This document shows, one piece after another, positions 17,494 to 25,737 of a stretch of 64,000 bases of DNA. Under the pieces are notes generated by a model. It saw only the letters and a list, made by a program, of their open reading frames with translations, had not been told where the DNA came from and did no database searches. The DNA is taken from positions 181,928 through 245,927 of the forward strand of contig JADLAC010000051.1 in assembly GCA_020848435.1 (NCBI GenBank), given 5' to 3'. This DNA is from Burkholderiales bacterium (lineage in GTDB: Bacteria; Pseudomonadota; Gammaproteobacteria; Burkholderiales; WYBJ01). The position numbers and the translations under genes are program-made. How positions within the stretch are numbered: position 1 is the first letter of the stretch; each line of letters starts with the position of its first letter.

Positions 17494-19635
17494 ATGAAGC
17501 AGGACTACAGCGATCTCACGCGGCTGTTCGCGCCGCGCACCGTGGCCTTGGTCGGGGCGAGCGATCAGGGAGACCGTTTCGGCACACGCGTCTTTCGCCA
17601 GATGCTGAACTTCGGTTTTCCCGGGACGATCTATCCCGTCAATCCGCGCGCGCAGGAACTATTCGGGCACCGCTGCTATCCGAGCGTCGCCTCGCTCCCG
17701 CACACGCCCGACCACGTGGGCATCATCGTGGCGACCGAGCGCGTATTCGATGTCCTCGACGAGTGTGCCGCGCGCGGCGTGCCGTTCGCGACCGTCTACA
17801 GCGCCGGCTTCGCCGAGATGGGAAGCCCGGCGGGACACGAGCGGCAACGGCGCTTGATCGAGCTCGCGCGCCGCACCGGCATGCGCATCATGGGCCCGAA
17901 CTGCAACGGCGTGATCAATTTCGTCGATCGATTCGCCATGACCTCCACAGGCGCTATCGGCGGGCCGCGACGCGCCCCCGGCAACATCGGCGTCATCAGC
18001 CATAGCGGCGGGCTAGGGCAGATCACCGTGATGTGGCGCGCGCAGGAAACCGGGCTGGGCATCAGCTACGAGGCGAGCATCGGCAACGAAGCCGATCTCG
18101 ATTCACTCGACTTCGCGCGCTTCATGCTGCGCTCGGATGCGACCGACGTCATTCTCATGGCGATCGAGGGGATCAAGGACGGCGCGAAGCTGGTCGAGGT
18201 GGCGCGCGAAGCGGCCGAGCGGGAGAAACCGATCGTCGTGCTGAAGCTGGGGCGCACGGCGACCGGCAGCCGTGCTGCCGCCTCGCACACCGGCGCCATC
18301 GCGGGCGCCGACGCGATCTACGATGCGGCCTTCAAACAGCTCGGCCTGATTCGCGTCGCCGAAACCTACGAGCTGTACGAAGTGGCGACGCTGTTGCGGA
18401 CCCGCCGCTGGCCCAAGGGGCGGCGCGCGGCCTCGGCGGCGGCGACCGGCGGCAACATCGTCCAGCTCGCCGACATCGGCGAAGCACTGGGCATCGAGTG
18501 GCCGGAATATGGCGCCGCGACCCAAGCGAAGCTGGCGCAGCTGATGCCCGGCTACGGCAAGGTGTCCAATCCGACCGACATGACCTCGCTCGCCACCGGC
18601 GAGCCGGAGAATTTCCGCCGCGCGCTGGTCGCGATCGCGCAGGACCCCTCGGTCGATGTGATCGCGCCCATATTCGCGTTCAACCGGCGCAAGGACATCG
18701 AGCTCGGTGCGGCGTTCGTCCGCGAGTGCCCGAAGTCCGCTGCCATGCTGTGGGTCGGCGGCTGCACCGATGATGCCGCGTTCGGCCCGAGCGACCTGGT
18801 GGCCTCGGGCGTGCCGGTCTTCAGGAACGCCCAGCCGTGCCTTCGCGCCCTGCGCGCGGCGATGGACTTCGGCGCCTTCGTCGCCGAGCACAAGGCGGGC
18901 AGGCTGGTGCCCGAACGGCCCGCGTCGATCGATCGCGCGCGCGCCGCCACCCTGCTGCGCGCGAGCGGCGCAACGCTGACCGAGCGCGAGGCGAAGACCA
19001 TCCTGGCCGCCTACGGACTTCCGGTGACGCACGAAGCGCTCGCTGCGACACCGGAAGACGCGCTCGCCCACGCCCGCGCGCTCGGGAGCGCGGTGGCGCT
19101 CAAGATCGACTCGCCGGATATCGCCCACAAGACGGAAGCCGGTGCAATCCGGCTCGGCGTGCGCGGCGATGCGGCCGTGCGCCGCGGCTATGCGGAGGTG
19201 GTCGCTGCAGCCCGGGCGTTCGCGCCGCACGCCCGCTTGAACGGCGTGCTGGTGCAGGAGATGGTGGCGGGCGGCATCGAAATGATGCTCGGCATCGTGC
19301 GCGATCCGGTATTCGGTCCGGTCGTCGCGGCGGGCTTCGGCGGCATTCATGTCGAGGTCCTGCTCGACGTGAGCTACCGCATCGCGCCGGTCACGCCGCA
19401 CGAAGCGGTGCGGATGCTGCGCGAGCTGCGCGGTTTCGAGCTGCTGCAAGGCGTGCGCGGCGCAAGACCCGCCGACATCGATGCGCTCGCCGAAGCGCTG
19501 GTGCGCCTGTCGTGGCTGGCAGCCGACTTCGCCGCATCGATCGACGAGCTCGACGTAAATCCGCTGCTCGTCTTCGAGCGCGGCGCCGGGGTGAAGGTGG
19601 TCGATGCCTTGATCGTCAAGGCCGAGGCGCGCTGA
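17494..19635 (+). CDS. NDP-forming acyl-CoA synthetase (acetate-CoA ligase type)
   Basis: A 713-residue fused alpha-beta enzyme that interconverts an acid, CoA and NTP with an acyl-CoA, NDP and phosphate. Residues about 8-130 form a CoA-binding Rossmann domain (VALVGASDQGDRFGTRV), residues 150-460 succinyl-CoA-synthetase-like ligase domains (GVISHSGGLGQ, then SHTGAIAGADAIYDAAFKQ), and residues about 490-713 an ATP-grasp domain (ALKIDSPDIAHKTEAGAIRL and GFGGIHVEVLLDV). The order matches the single-chain family. Preceded by two MaoC-like genes in the same direction, it may activate the carboxylic acid that they process. Acyl specificity is unreadable. Confidence 0.9.
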   Translation: MKQDYSDLTRLFAPRTVALVGASDQGDRFGTRVFRQMLNFGFPGTIYPVNPRAQELFGHRCYPSVASLPHTPDHVGIIVATERVFDVLDECAARGVPFATVYSAGFAEMGSPAGHERQRRLIELARRTGMRIMGPNCNGVINFVDRFAMTSTGAIGGPRRAPGNIGVISHSGGLGQITVMWRAQETGLGISYEASIGNEADLDSLDFARFMLRSDATDVILMAIEGIKDGAKLVEVAREAAEREKPIVVLKLGRTATGSRAAASHTGAIAGADAIYDAAFKQLGLIRVAETYELYEVATLLRTRRWPKGRRAASAAATGGNIVQLADIGEALGIEWPEYGAATQAKLAQLMPGYGKVSNPTDMTSLATGEPENFRRALVAIAQDPSVDVIAPIFAFNRRKDIELGAAFVRECPKSAAMLWVGGCTDDAAFGPSDLVASGVPVFRNAQPCLRALRAAMDFGAFVAEHKAGRLVPERPASIDRARAATLLRASGATLTEREAKTILAAYGLPVTHEALAATPEDALAHARALGSAVALKIDSPDIAHKTEAGAIRLGVRGDAAVRRGYAEVVAAARAFAPHARLNGVLVQEMVAGGIEMMLGIVRDPVFGPVVAAGFGGIHVEVLLDVSYRIAPVTPHEAVRMLRELRGFELLQGVRGARPADIDALAEALVRLSWLAADFAASIDELDVNPLLVFERGAGVKVVDALIVKAEAR

Positions 19636-19716
19636 TCTTCGTTCGCTGCGCCCGCAACTCGACTCACGCAAGCGCATGCAACTGGTGCGGCGTGCTGCCG
19701 GACTGCCCCCACCACT

Positions 19717-19929
19717 TTACTCGGCCTTGATCCCCGCCAGGCTGATCAGCTTCGCATTCTGGGCCATCTCGCGCGCAATGAGCTCGGCGAATTCCCTGGA
19801 GCCGGAGGGTCTCGGTTCCAGGCCCTGTCGTTTCAGCGCTTCCCGGATCTCCGGCGTCGTGAACGCCTTCACGATAGCGCCGTTCAACTGCTGCACGATC
19901 TCGCCGGGTACGCCTGCCGGAGCTCGGCC
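19717..19929 (-). pseudogene. Bug receptor remnant (C-terminal fragment only)
   Basis: About 70 codons ending in GIKAE and a stop encode the standard Bug tail: APAGVPGEIVQQLNGAIVKA, TPEIREAL, then FAELIAREM. A whole receptor would need about 250 more residues upstream. Instead, the stop codon of hyuB lies at 19932-19934, so the N-terminal part is gone. The frame is open further upstream, but only as a shadow of hyuB. This is best read as a deletion remnant, probably of a former last gene of the hyu operon. No start codon or signal peptide remains. Confidence 0.8.
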
Positions 19930-19931
19930 GG

Positions 19932-21653
19932 CTAAATCATCCGGGCGAGGCGTTCCAGCTCCGCCTCGTCGATGTCGACGCCGTAGTCGGTCTTCGCCGA
20001 CTCGCGGGAGACATAACCGAACAGCACGTCGCGCACGACGCGTTCGCGCTCGCGCGCGCGCGGATCGCCATAGCCGCCCGAGCCAGGCACCCATACCGCG
20101 ATGACGTCGTGCTTCTTGGCCGCAACGTTGAAGCTCTTGCTCGGCAACGCGCGCTCCTCGGCCGTGCCGGGATTGAGGGCGAAGCTTCCGGCGGCGCCCT
20201 CCAGTCCGCCGAACAGTCCCCAGGGACGGCTCTTGCAGCGATCGCCCTTGGTGCGAAACGTCGTGCCATCGCTCCTGATGCGGAAGCTGCGTATGACGCC
20301 CTGTCCGCCGCGCCATCGCCCGGGCCCGCCGGAGTCGGTCAGAAGCTCGTAGCGCTCCAGAAACACCGGGTACTCGAGCTCCATCACCTCGCTCGGGAGA
20401 TTGGACGTGTTGGTGCTCCCGGTCTGCACGCCGCCGACGCCATCCAGCCCGTGCCGTGCACCGAACCCTCCGCCGATGGTTTCGAGATAGGACCAGAACC
20501 GGTTGCCTTCACGCCATCCCCGGAACTCGATGCCCGTGTTCGCCCCCCGGCACGCCGCGATCACTCTGTTCGGCGCCGCCGGCGCAAGCGCGCCGAGGAT
20601 TACCTCGACCACGCGAGCGAACGTATCCGAGCGGTTGAGCACCGCGGCCGGCGGCGAACAATTCACGATGGAGGCTTGCGGCGCGATGACCTTGATCGCC
20701 CGGTACAGGCCCGCGTTGGGCGGCACGTCCGGCGCCAGCGCCGATTTGAGCGTGTAGTACACCGCCGACTTCAGGCTGTAGGAGGTCATGTTGATGCTGC
20801 CTTTCACCTGCGGCGCGCTGCCGGTGAAATCGAGCTCGATGTCCTCACCGGCGATGGTGATCGCGCATCGAATCGGGATGTGCTCGGCATCCACCCCGTC
20901 GTCGTCCATGAAGTCCTCGAATTCATAACGGCCGTCGGGCAACGCCGCGATGCTCGCGCGGATGCGCCGCTCCGCCTGGTCGAACAGGATCCGCGAACAC
21001 CCCAGCACCTCGCGCTCGGAATAGCGCGAAAACAGCTCGTCGAGGCGCCTCTGGCCGAGCTTGAGCGCCGCGATCTGGGCTTCGAGATCGCCGCGCCGCT
21101 CGGTCGGATTGCGCACGTTGAGCAGGATCAGGTTGAAAATATCCTCGCGCAGCTCGCCCCGGCTGAACAGCTTGATGATCGGAATCCGCAGCCCCTCGCT
21201 CCAGATGTCGGTTGCCGAGCCCAGTCCGCCGCCGACTTCGGTGTGGTGCCCCACGCTCGCCAGAAAAAAAACCAGCTTGCCCTTGTGGAAGTAGGGCGCG
21301 GTCAGCGTGATATCCGGAAGATGCGTCGGCCCGCCCGAGAACGGATCGTTGGCCATGTAGATGTCGCCGGGCTCGATCGTAGACAGCGGACAGTGCTGGA
21401 AGATCTGGTCTTGCAGCCCCAGCATGGAGCCGATATGACTGGTGGTATACGCGGTCAGGGCGATGGTCCCGCCGCGCGCATCCAGCAGCCCGGCCGAGCA
21501 GTCTCTGCGCTCCTTGATGTTGGTCGAATAGGCGGACTTCACCAGCGTGACGCCCATTTCGTCGGTCATGCAACGGAAATGGTTGCCTATCACCTCCACG
21601 GCGATCGGATCGATCTTCATCGCTATCGCGTTCCTGCCCCTGGCTGTGCTCAT
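19932..21653 (-). CDS. hyuB: Hydantoinase B / N-methylhydantoinase subunit B
   Basis: A 573-residue HyuB subunit, partner of HyuA in ATP-dependent hydantoinases, 5-oxoprolinases and acetone carboxylase-like enzymes. Landmarks are DPIAVEVIGNHF near the N-terminus, GDIYMANDPFSGGPTHLPDI, GHHTEVGGGLGSATDIWSEG and the C-terminal GPGRWRGGQG and GSGGYGDP. Start at 21653 overlaps the hyuA stop in an ATGA; an in-frame ATG at 21620, with AGGAA upstream, is an alternative that removes 11 residues. The substrate may be a cyclic amide, oxoproline or a ketone. Length is normal and the end looks intact despite the Bug remnant only a few bases downstream. Confidence 0.9.
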   Translation of the reverse strand: MSTARGRNAIAMKIDPIAVEVIGNHFRCMTDEMGVTLVKSAYSTNIKERRDCSAGLLDARGGTIALTAYTTSHIGSMLGLQDQIFQHCPLSTIEPGDIYMANDPFSGGPTHLPDITLTAPYFHKGKLVFFLASVGHHTEVGGGLGSATDIWSEGLRIPIIKLFSRGELREDIFNLILLNVRNPTERRGDLEAQIAALKLGQRRLDELFSRYSEREVLGCSRILFDQAERRIRASIAALPDGRYEFEDFMDDDGVDAEHIPIRCAITIAGEDIELDFTGSAPQVKGSINMTSYSLKSAVYYTLKSALAPDVPPNAGLYRAIKVIAPQASIVNCSPPAAVLNRSDTFARVVEVILGALAPAAPNRVIAACRGANTGIEFRGWREGNRFWSYLETIGGGFGARHGLDGVGGVQTGSTNTSNLPSEVMELEYPVFLERYELLTDSGGPGRWRGGQGVIRSFRIRSDGTTFRTKGDRCKSRPWGLFGGLEGAAGSFALNPGTAEERALPSKSFNVAAKKHDVIAVWVPGSGGYGDPRARERERVVRDVLFGYVSRESAKTDYGVDIDEAELERLARMI

Positions 21654-23755
21654 CGACGTCTTGCCCCGGTGAAGCTCACGATCAGATTGGCGTACCCGTC
21701 CACCGCCGCGCGTTCTCCAGGGGCGAGCACCGTGGTCGCATCCATCTGCTCCAGAATCGCAGGGCCATCGACACTTTGGCCCGCCTTCAACTTGTCGCGA
21801 GCATAGACCGGCGTGGCGAGCAGTGCACGCGCGGGGTGCCATGACACCTTGCGCTCACCGATGCGGGCGGCGCCGACATCGCCCGTGGACTTGCGCTTGC
21901 GTGTCATCACCGGCTTGGGCATGACGCCGTGGGCGATGGTCCGGAAGTTGATGAGCTGGACCAGGGCATGTCCGGAATGAAAACCGTAGGTGCGCTCGTG
22001 CAGGTCGTGAAAGCGCTGGTTGAACTGCCGCAGCGTCGCATCGCTCCAGCGGCCGGGCTCGCCGGCAAGCGACAGCTCGTAATTCTGCCCGCGGTAGCGG
22101 GCATCGACCACGCGCTCGACTCGCCGCTGGCCTCGCGGCACGCCTTCATGCTCGAGCCAGGCCATCGCCTGAGAATCCAGGTCCGCCCAGATGGCATTGA
22201 TCGCGCCGGCGGAGGTCTGCGCCAGGGTCGATATCGCGGTCCTGACAACATCGAAACGCCGATCCACGGTGAGCAGCCCCAGCGCGCACAGTATGCCCGG
22301 CCGCTCGGGAATGATGACATCGCGGATACCCAGCTCGCGCGCGAGCGCCGTGGCATGCAATGGTCCCGCGCCGCCGAATGCGAGCAGCGCGAAGTCGCGC
22401 GGATCGTATCCGCGCTCCACGGAGACGAGCTTGAGCGCGCCGATCATGTTGTTGTTGACGATGGTCAGGATGCCGTGCGCCGCCCGCCGAACATCGATAC
22501 CAAGGGGCTTCGCGACGGTCCGCTCGATGGCTTCGCGGGCGGCCTCGCGGTCGATCTTCTTGCGGCCACCGAGGAGGTATTCGGGGTGAAGATAACCGAG
22601 CACGACGTTGGCATCGGTGACCGTGGCGAGCCGGCCGCCTTGCCCGTAGCACGCAGGGCCGGGATCCGCGCCCATGCTGCGCGGCCCGACCTTGAGGGCG
22701 CCGCCCTGGTCGATCCAGGCGACACTGCCTCCGCCCGCACCGATGAACTTGATGTCCAGCATCGGCACCCGCACCGGGTATTCGGACAGCTCGGTATCGG
22801 TGCGCGCGCTCGGCGTGCCGCCGTCCACGATGGAAACGTCGGAGCTGGTGCCGCCCATGTCGAAGGTCAGGATGTTGCGATAGCCGGCGGACCGGGCGCA
22901 GAAGACCGCGCCCATCACCCCCGCGCTCGGACCCGATACGAGCAAGTTGACAGGCTGGCGGGCGGCCGACTCCGGCGACAGCAGCCCGCCGTTGCCCTGC
23001 ATGACATACGCGGGCACAGCAATACCCAGCTCGGCCGCCGTGTGGCTCAGGCGTTCCAGGTACTGGCTTACCGGACGCAGCAGCCAGGTGTTGATCACCG
23101 TGGTGCTCAGACGCTCGAATTCCCGGAACTCCCGCAGCACCTCGTGCGAAGCGCATACCTCGACCGATGGAGCCCGCGCCTTCACCATCTCGACCAGGCG
23201 GATCTCGTGGCGCGGATCGACATAGGCGTTCACCAGGCAGATCGCGATGGCGTCGACATCGAGCGCCACCAGCCGGTCGATCGCTCTGGCCGCCGCCGCC
23301 TCGTCGAGCGGCTGCCAGATTTCGCCGTCGGCGAGGATTCTCTCCGCTACTTCGAGCCGGCGGTGCCGGGGTATGGGAACAGGCGAGCGCTCGAAGAAGA
23401 AGTTGTAGAGCTGATCGAGCGGCCGGTTCTGGCGCCGGATCTCCAGCAGGTCCCGGAAGCCCGCCGTCGTCAGCAGGCCGATGCGTCCGCCGGCGCCCTG
23501 GATCATGGCGTTGGTGGCCACGGTGCTGCCCTGCGCGAGATAGCCCACGGCGGAGGGCGCGATCCCTTTCTCGGCGAGCAGCGCGCAGATACCACCGGCG
23601 ATGCCGCGGCAGAAGTCCTCCGGCGTGGAGGGCACCTTGTACGTCGTCACCGTGCCCTCCCCTTCGTCGAACAGGCAGAGGTCGGTGTGCGTGCCGCCCA
23701 CGTCCACGCCCAGCCGGTAGCGGCTGCGCCTGGGTCCCATCTTGCGCTGGCTCAT
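21650..23755 (-). CDS. hyuA: Hydantoinase/oxoprolinase subunit A
   Basis: A 701-residue HyuA-type ATP-using subunit. The actin-like ATPase phosphate loop is GVDVGGTHTDLCLFDEGEG near residues 16-34. Later come LAQGSTVATNAMIQGAGGRI, the hydantoinase-A core NILTFDMGGTSSDVSIVDGG with GAGGGSVAWID, and FALLAFGGAGPLHA. All are standard for the family, in which A phosphorylates or activates the amide or ketone for attack with subunit B. It overlaps hyuB by four bases. A long inverted repeat 74 bases upstream of the start is the obvious candidate control site. A Bug receptor gene in the same direction lies upstream. Confidence 0.92.
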   Translation of the reverse strand: MSQRKMGPRRSRYRLGVDVGGTHTDLCLFDEGEGTVTTYKVPSTPEDFCRGIAGGICALLAEKGIAPSAVGYLAQGSTVATNAMIQGAGGRIGLLTTAGFRDLLEIRRQNRPLDQLYNFFFERSPVPIPRHRRLEVAERILADGEIWQPLDEAAAARAIDRLVALDVDAIAICLVNAYVDPRHEIRLVEMVKARAPSVEVCASHEVLREFREFERLSTTVINTWLLRPVSQYLERLSHTAAELGIAVPAYVMQGNGGLLSPESAARQPVNLLVSGPSAGVMGAVFCARSAGYRNILTFDMGGTSSDVSIVDGGTPSARTDTELSEYPVRVPMLDIKFIGAGGGSVAWIDQGGALKVGPRSMGADPGPACYGQGGRLATVTDANVVLGYLHPEYLLGGRKKIDREAAREAIERTVAKPLGIDVRRAAHGILTIVNNNMIGALKLVSVERGYDPRDFALLAFGGAGPLHATALARELGIRDVIIPERPGILCALGLLTVDRRFDVVRTAISTLAQTSAGAINAIWADLDSQAMAWLEHEGVPRGQRRVERVVDARYRGQNYELSLAGEPGRWSDATLRQFNQRFHDLHERTYGFHSGHALVQLINFRTIAHGVMPKPVMTRKRKSTGDVGAARIGERKVSWHPARALLATPVYARDKLKAGQSVDGPAILEQMDATTVLAPGERAAVDGYANLIVSFTGARRR

Positions 23756-23828
23756 TGCGCTCCCGTTGTTGCGCTCCGTGACAGCGCCGTCATGCGGACA
23801 AGCACTGCATTCGACTCGGAGTCAGGTC

Positions 23829-23860
23829 TTGCACCTTGCATGATGTGCTGCAACGTGCAA
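23829..23860. promoter_or_regulatory. 32-base interrupted palindrome upstream of hyuA
   Basis: The site has the symmetric form TTGCAC-n-TTGCA-(8 bases)-TGCAA-n-GTGCAA. Both half-sites match perfectly over eleven positions apart from one base, an unlikely chance event in this GC-rich DNA. It lies 74 bases before the hyuA ATG and 72 bases after the end of the upstream Bug gene. The geometry suits a dimeric regulator or a pair of dimers; paired TTGCA/TGCAA half-sites are also used by some enhancer-binding activators. No sigma-54 promoter was recognised nearby. A transcript through it could also fold into a hairpin. Confidence 0.6.
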
Positions 23861-23931
23861 TACCCCGCCGCTATGCGCACGTGTGCCGAGGTGCGCGCCC
23901 GATCGCCAGCGTCGCGAGACCGGCGTCTTGA

Positions 23932-24912
23932 TCACTGCGGGCGGATCTTCTTCTCGCGCACGACCTGCGCCCACTTCTCCACATCCGCGCGCAGAATCTT
24001 CGCCGCCTCATCGGGCGTGGTGCCCATGGGCTCGTAGCCCAGCTCCACCAGCCGATGGCGGATTTCGCCAAGCCGCAACACCTTCGCCATCGCCGCGCTA
24101 AGCGCATTGACGATAGCCGCGGCGGTACCGGTGCGCGCAAGCGCATACCAGATCGTCCCGGCGTCGACGCCTGGCAACCCCAGCTCGTCGAACGTGGCCA
24201 CATCCGGCAGGGCGGCGTTGCGCCGCGCGCCCGTGATGGCGATCGCCCGCAGCTTGCCCGCCTTCACGAACGTCGCTGCCGAGCTGGGGCCGGCGAACAT
24301 GGTGACGACTTCCCCCCCGACCACGGCCGCGGTGGCTGCGCCGCCGCCCTTGTAGGGAACGTGCACCAGGTCGACGTTGGCGACGCCCTTGAACAGCTCC
24401 ATTCCCAAATGCGTGCCGGTGCCGATGCCGCCGGTCGCGAAGGTCACCTGCCCCGGCCTGGAGCGCATCAGGGCCAGCAGGTCCCTGAGCGATCTGGCCG
24501 GTACGGACGGATGGATAACCAGCGCGACCGCACCCGTTGCCAGGGTCGAGATCGGCACGAAGTCTCTGAGCGTGTCGTACGGCAGATTGGGATACAGCGC
24601 GGGGTTGCTGGCGAACGACTGATCGGCCGCCAGCAGCGTATAGCCGTCGGCCGTCGCCTGGGCGACGATGGCCGGACCGATCTGCGCGTTGCCGCCCGGC
24701 CGGTTGTCGACGACGAAGCGCTGACCCAGGCTGTCCGAAAGGCTGGGCGCCATGACACGCATGAGGTTGTCGGTTCCGCCTCCGGGCGGAAACGGCACCA
24801 CCACGCGCACCGTGCGCTCCGGGTATTTCTGGGCCGCCGACAGCGGCGGCAGGAAGGCAGCAACCGCCGCGAGAAACATGAGTACCGACAGCCTCGCTCG
24901 ATCCGGGCTCAC
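23932..24912 (-). CDS. Bug/TctC-family periplasmic solute receptor
   Basis: A 326-residue receptor starting with GTG; the ribosome-binding site is weak. The signal peptide spans about 27 residues and ends near LSAAQ. Ligand loops are PFPPGGGTDNLMR and DNRPGGNAQ with ADGYT; the hinge is VPYKGGGAA. Oriented toward hyuA with a 176-base gap that holds the palindrome, so receptor and hydantoinase may form one regulon. That would point to a cyclic amide or oxo-acid ligand, an inference from position only. Confidence 0.92.
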   Translation of the reverse strand: MSPDRARLSVLMFLAAVAAFLPPLSAAQKYPERTVRVVVPFPPGGGTDNLMRVMAPSLSDSLGQRFVVDNRPGGNAQIGPAIVAQATADGYTLLAADQSFASNPALYPNLPYDTLRDFVPISTLATGAVALVIHPSVPARSLRDLLALMRSRPGQVTFATGGIGTGTHLGMELFKGVANVDLVHVPYKGGGAATAAVVGGEVVTMFAGPSSAATFVKAGKLRAIAITGARRNAALPDVATFDELGLPGVDAGTIWYALARTGTAAAIVNALSAAMAKVLRLGEIRHRLVELGYEPMGTTPDEAAKILRADVEKWAQVVREKKIRPQ

Positions 24913-25434
24913 AGGGATGACCTTCGAATGCGGGGCACGCCAACGCCGCGGCCGGAACGAAAACCGGCCACGATGAACGCCGGCGTGCGGCCCGAGTTGT
25001 TAGCGCGAGCTCGCGCACATGAAGGTAGCATCAATTTCACCTCGGCACACGGCCCATTCGGAATGGACAAGTCCGCTTGGGAATACCCCCTGGAGCCGCC
25101 GCCGCCGCGGAGATGTTCAGCGACTGCCTCGCGATTTCGCAGATATACCTGAGCTGGCGTAGGTTTCATGACTCTGCCCGGCGGCGTCTGCCGCCGCCAT
25201 TTTACCGACGGTGCCCGAGCCGAAGAGCATCGAGCACCCGCCGCCCGCTGCGCCGCTGCGCGGGAGAGGTGGCACCTTGCCGCGTCGGGGCTGGTTCGGC
25301 GCCTTGCGGCGCGTTGCGCGGCCGATGGCCGGCGCCCGGAGCGCCCGCAGCCGAAGCCGATACTTGTCGGCCGGCGCGCAAGATGGAATCATGCGCTGGC
25401 GATGACATCGGTCACGCGCACCGGGAGGATAGAC
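24913..25434. other. Intergenic region without a recognisable gene
   Basis: About 520 bases between a divergent Bug gene and a deleted Bug gene. Several overlapping frames are open on both strands because of base composition, but none shows family motifs. TTGTCG at 25365-25370 followed 17 bases later by AATCAT is a poor promoter candidate for the downstream genes. CGGGAGGA at 25422-25429 is the ribosome-binding site of the next frame. Confidence 0.45.
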
Positions 25435-25737
25435 ATGCGATCACCCGCGACCACGCTCGGCACCGCACTGGCGCTTACCGCTTGCTGCGCCGGCGGCGCG
25501 CTCGGACAGGTCTATCCGGCCAAGTCGATACGGGTCGTCATCGGCTATTCGGCCGCCGGGCCGACCGACGTGCTCGGCCGCATCGTCGCGCAGAAGCTTG
25601 CGGCCAACGTCGGCCAGACCATGTTGGGCGAAAGCCGGCCGGGCGCGAGCAGCATCATCGGCGCGGAACTGGTCGCGAAATCGGACCTGGTCAAGTGCTC
25701 CGAGGTGATCAAGGCAGCGGGAGTCGAAGCCAATTGA
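25435..25737 (+). pseudogene. Bug receptor with an in-frame internal deletion
   Basis: A 100-codon frame with a good ribosome-binding site (GGGAGGA) and an intact signal peptide. The normal Bug N-terminus follows (VYPAKSIRVVIGYSAAG, then ESRPGASSIIGAELVAKS) and runs directly into the very end of a Bug protein, DLVKCSEVIKAAGVEAN. About 220 central residues, including all of domain 2 and the hinge, are missing without loss of frame. KS-type codons (aaa tcg) occur at the join and are common at both corresponding places in full-length relatives, so a short repeat may have mediated the deletion. It cannot fold as a receptor, but translation probably persists because the next gene starts within its stop codon. 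Confidence 0.82.

Noticed and set aside
18103..19677. Long minus-strand frame opposite the acyl-CoA synthetase
   Set aside because: The plus strand carries a full-length, motif-complete synthetase; the opposite frame is low-complexity shadow sequence.
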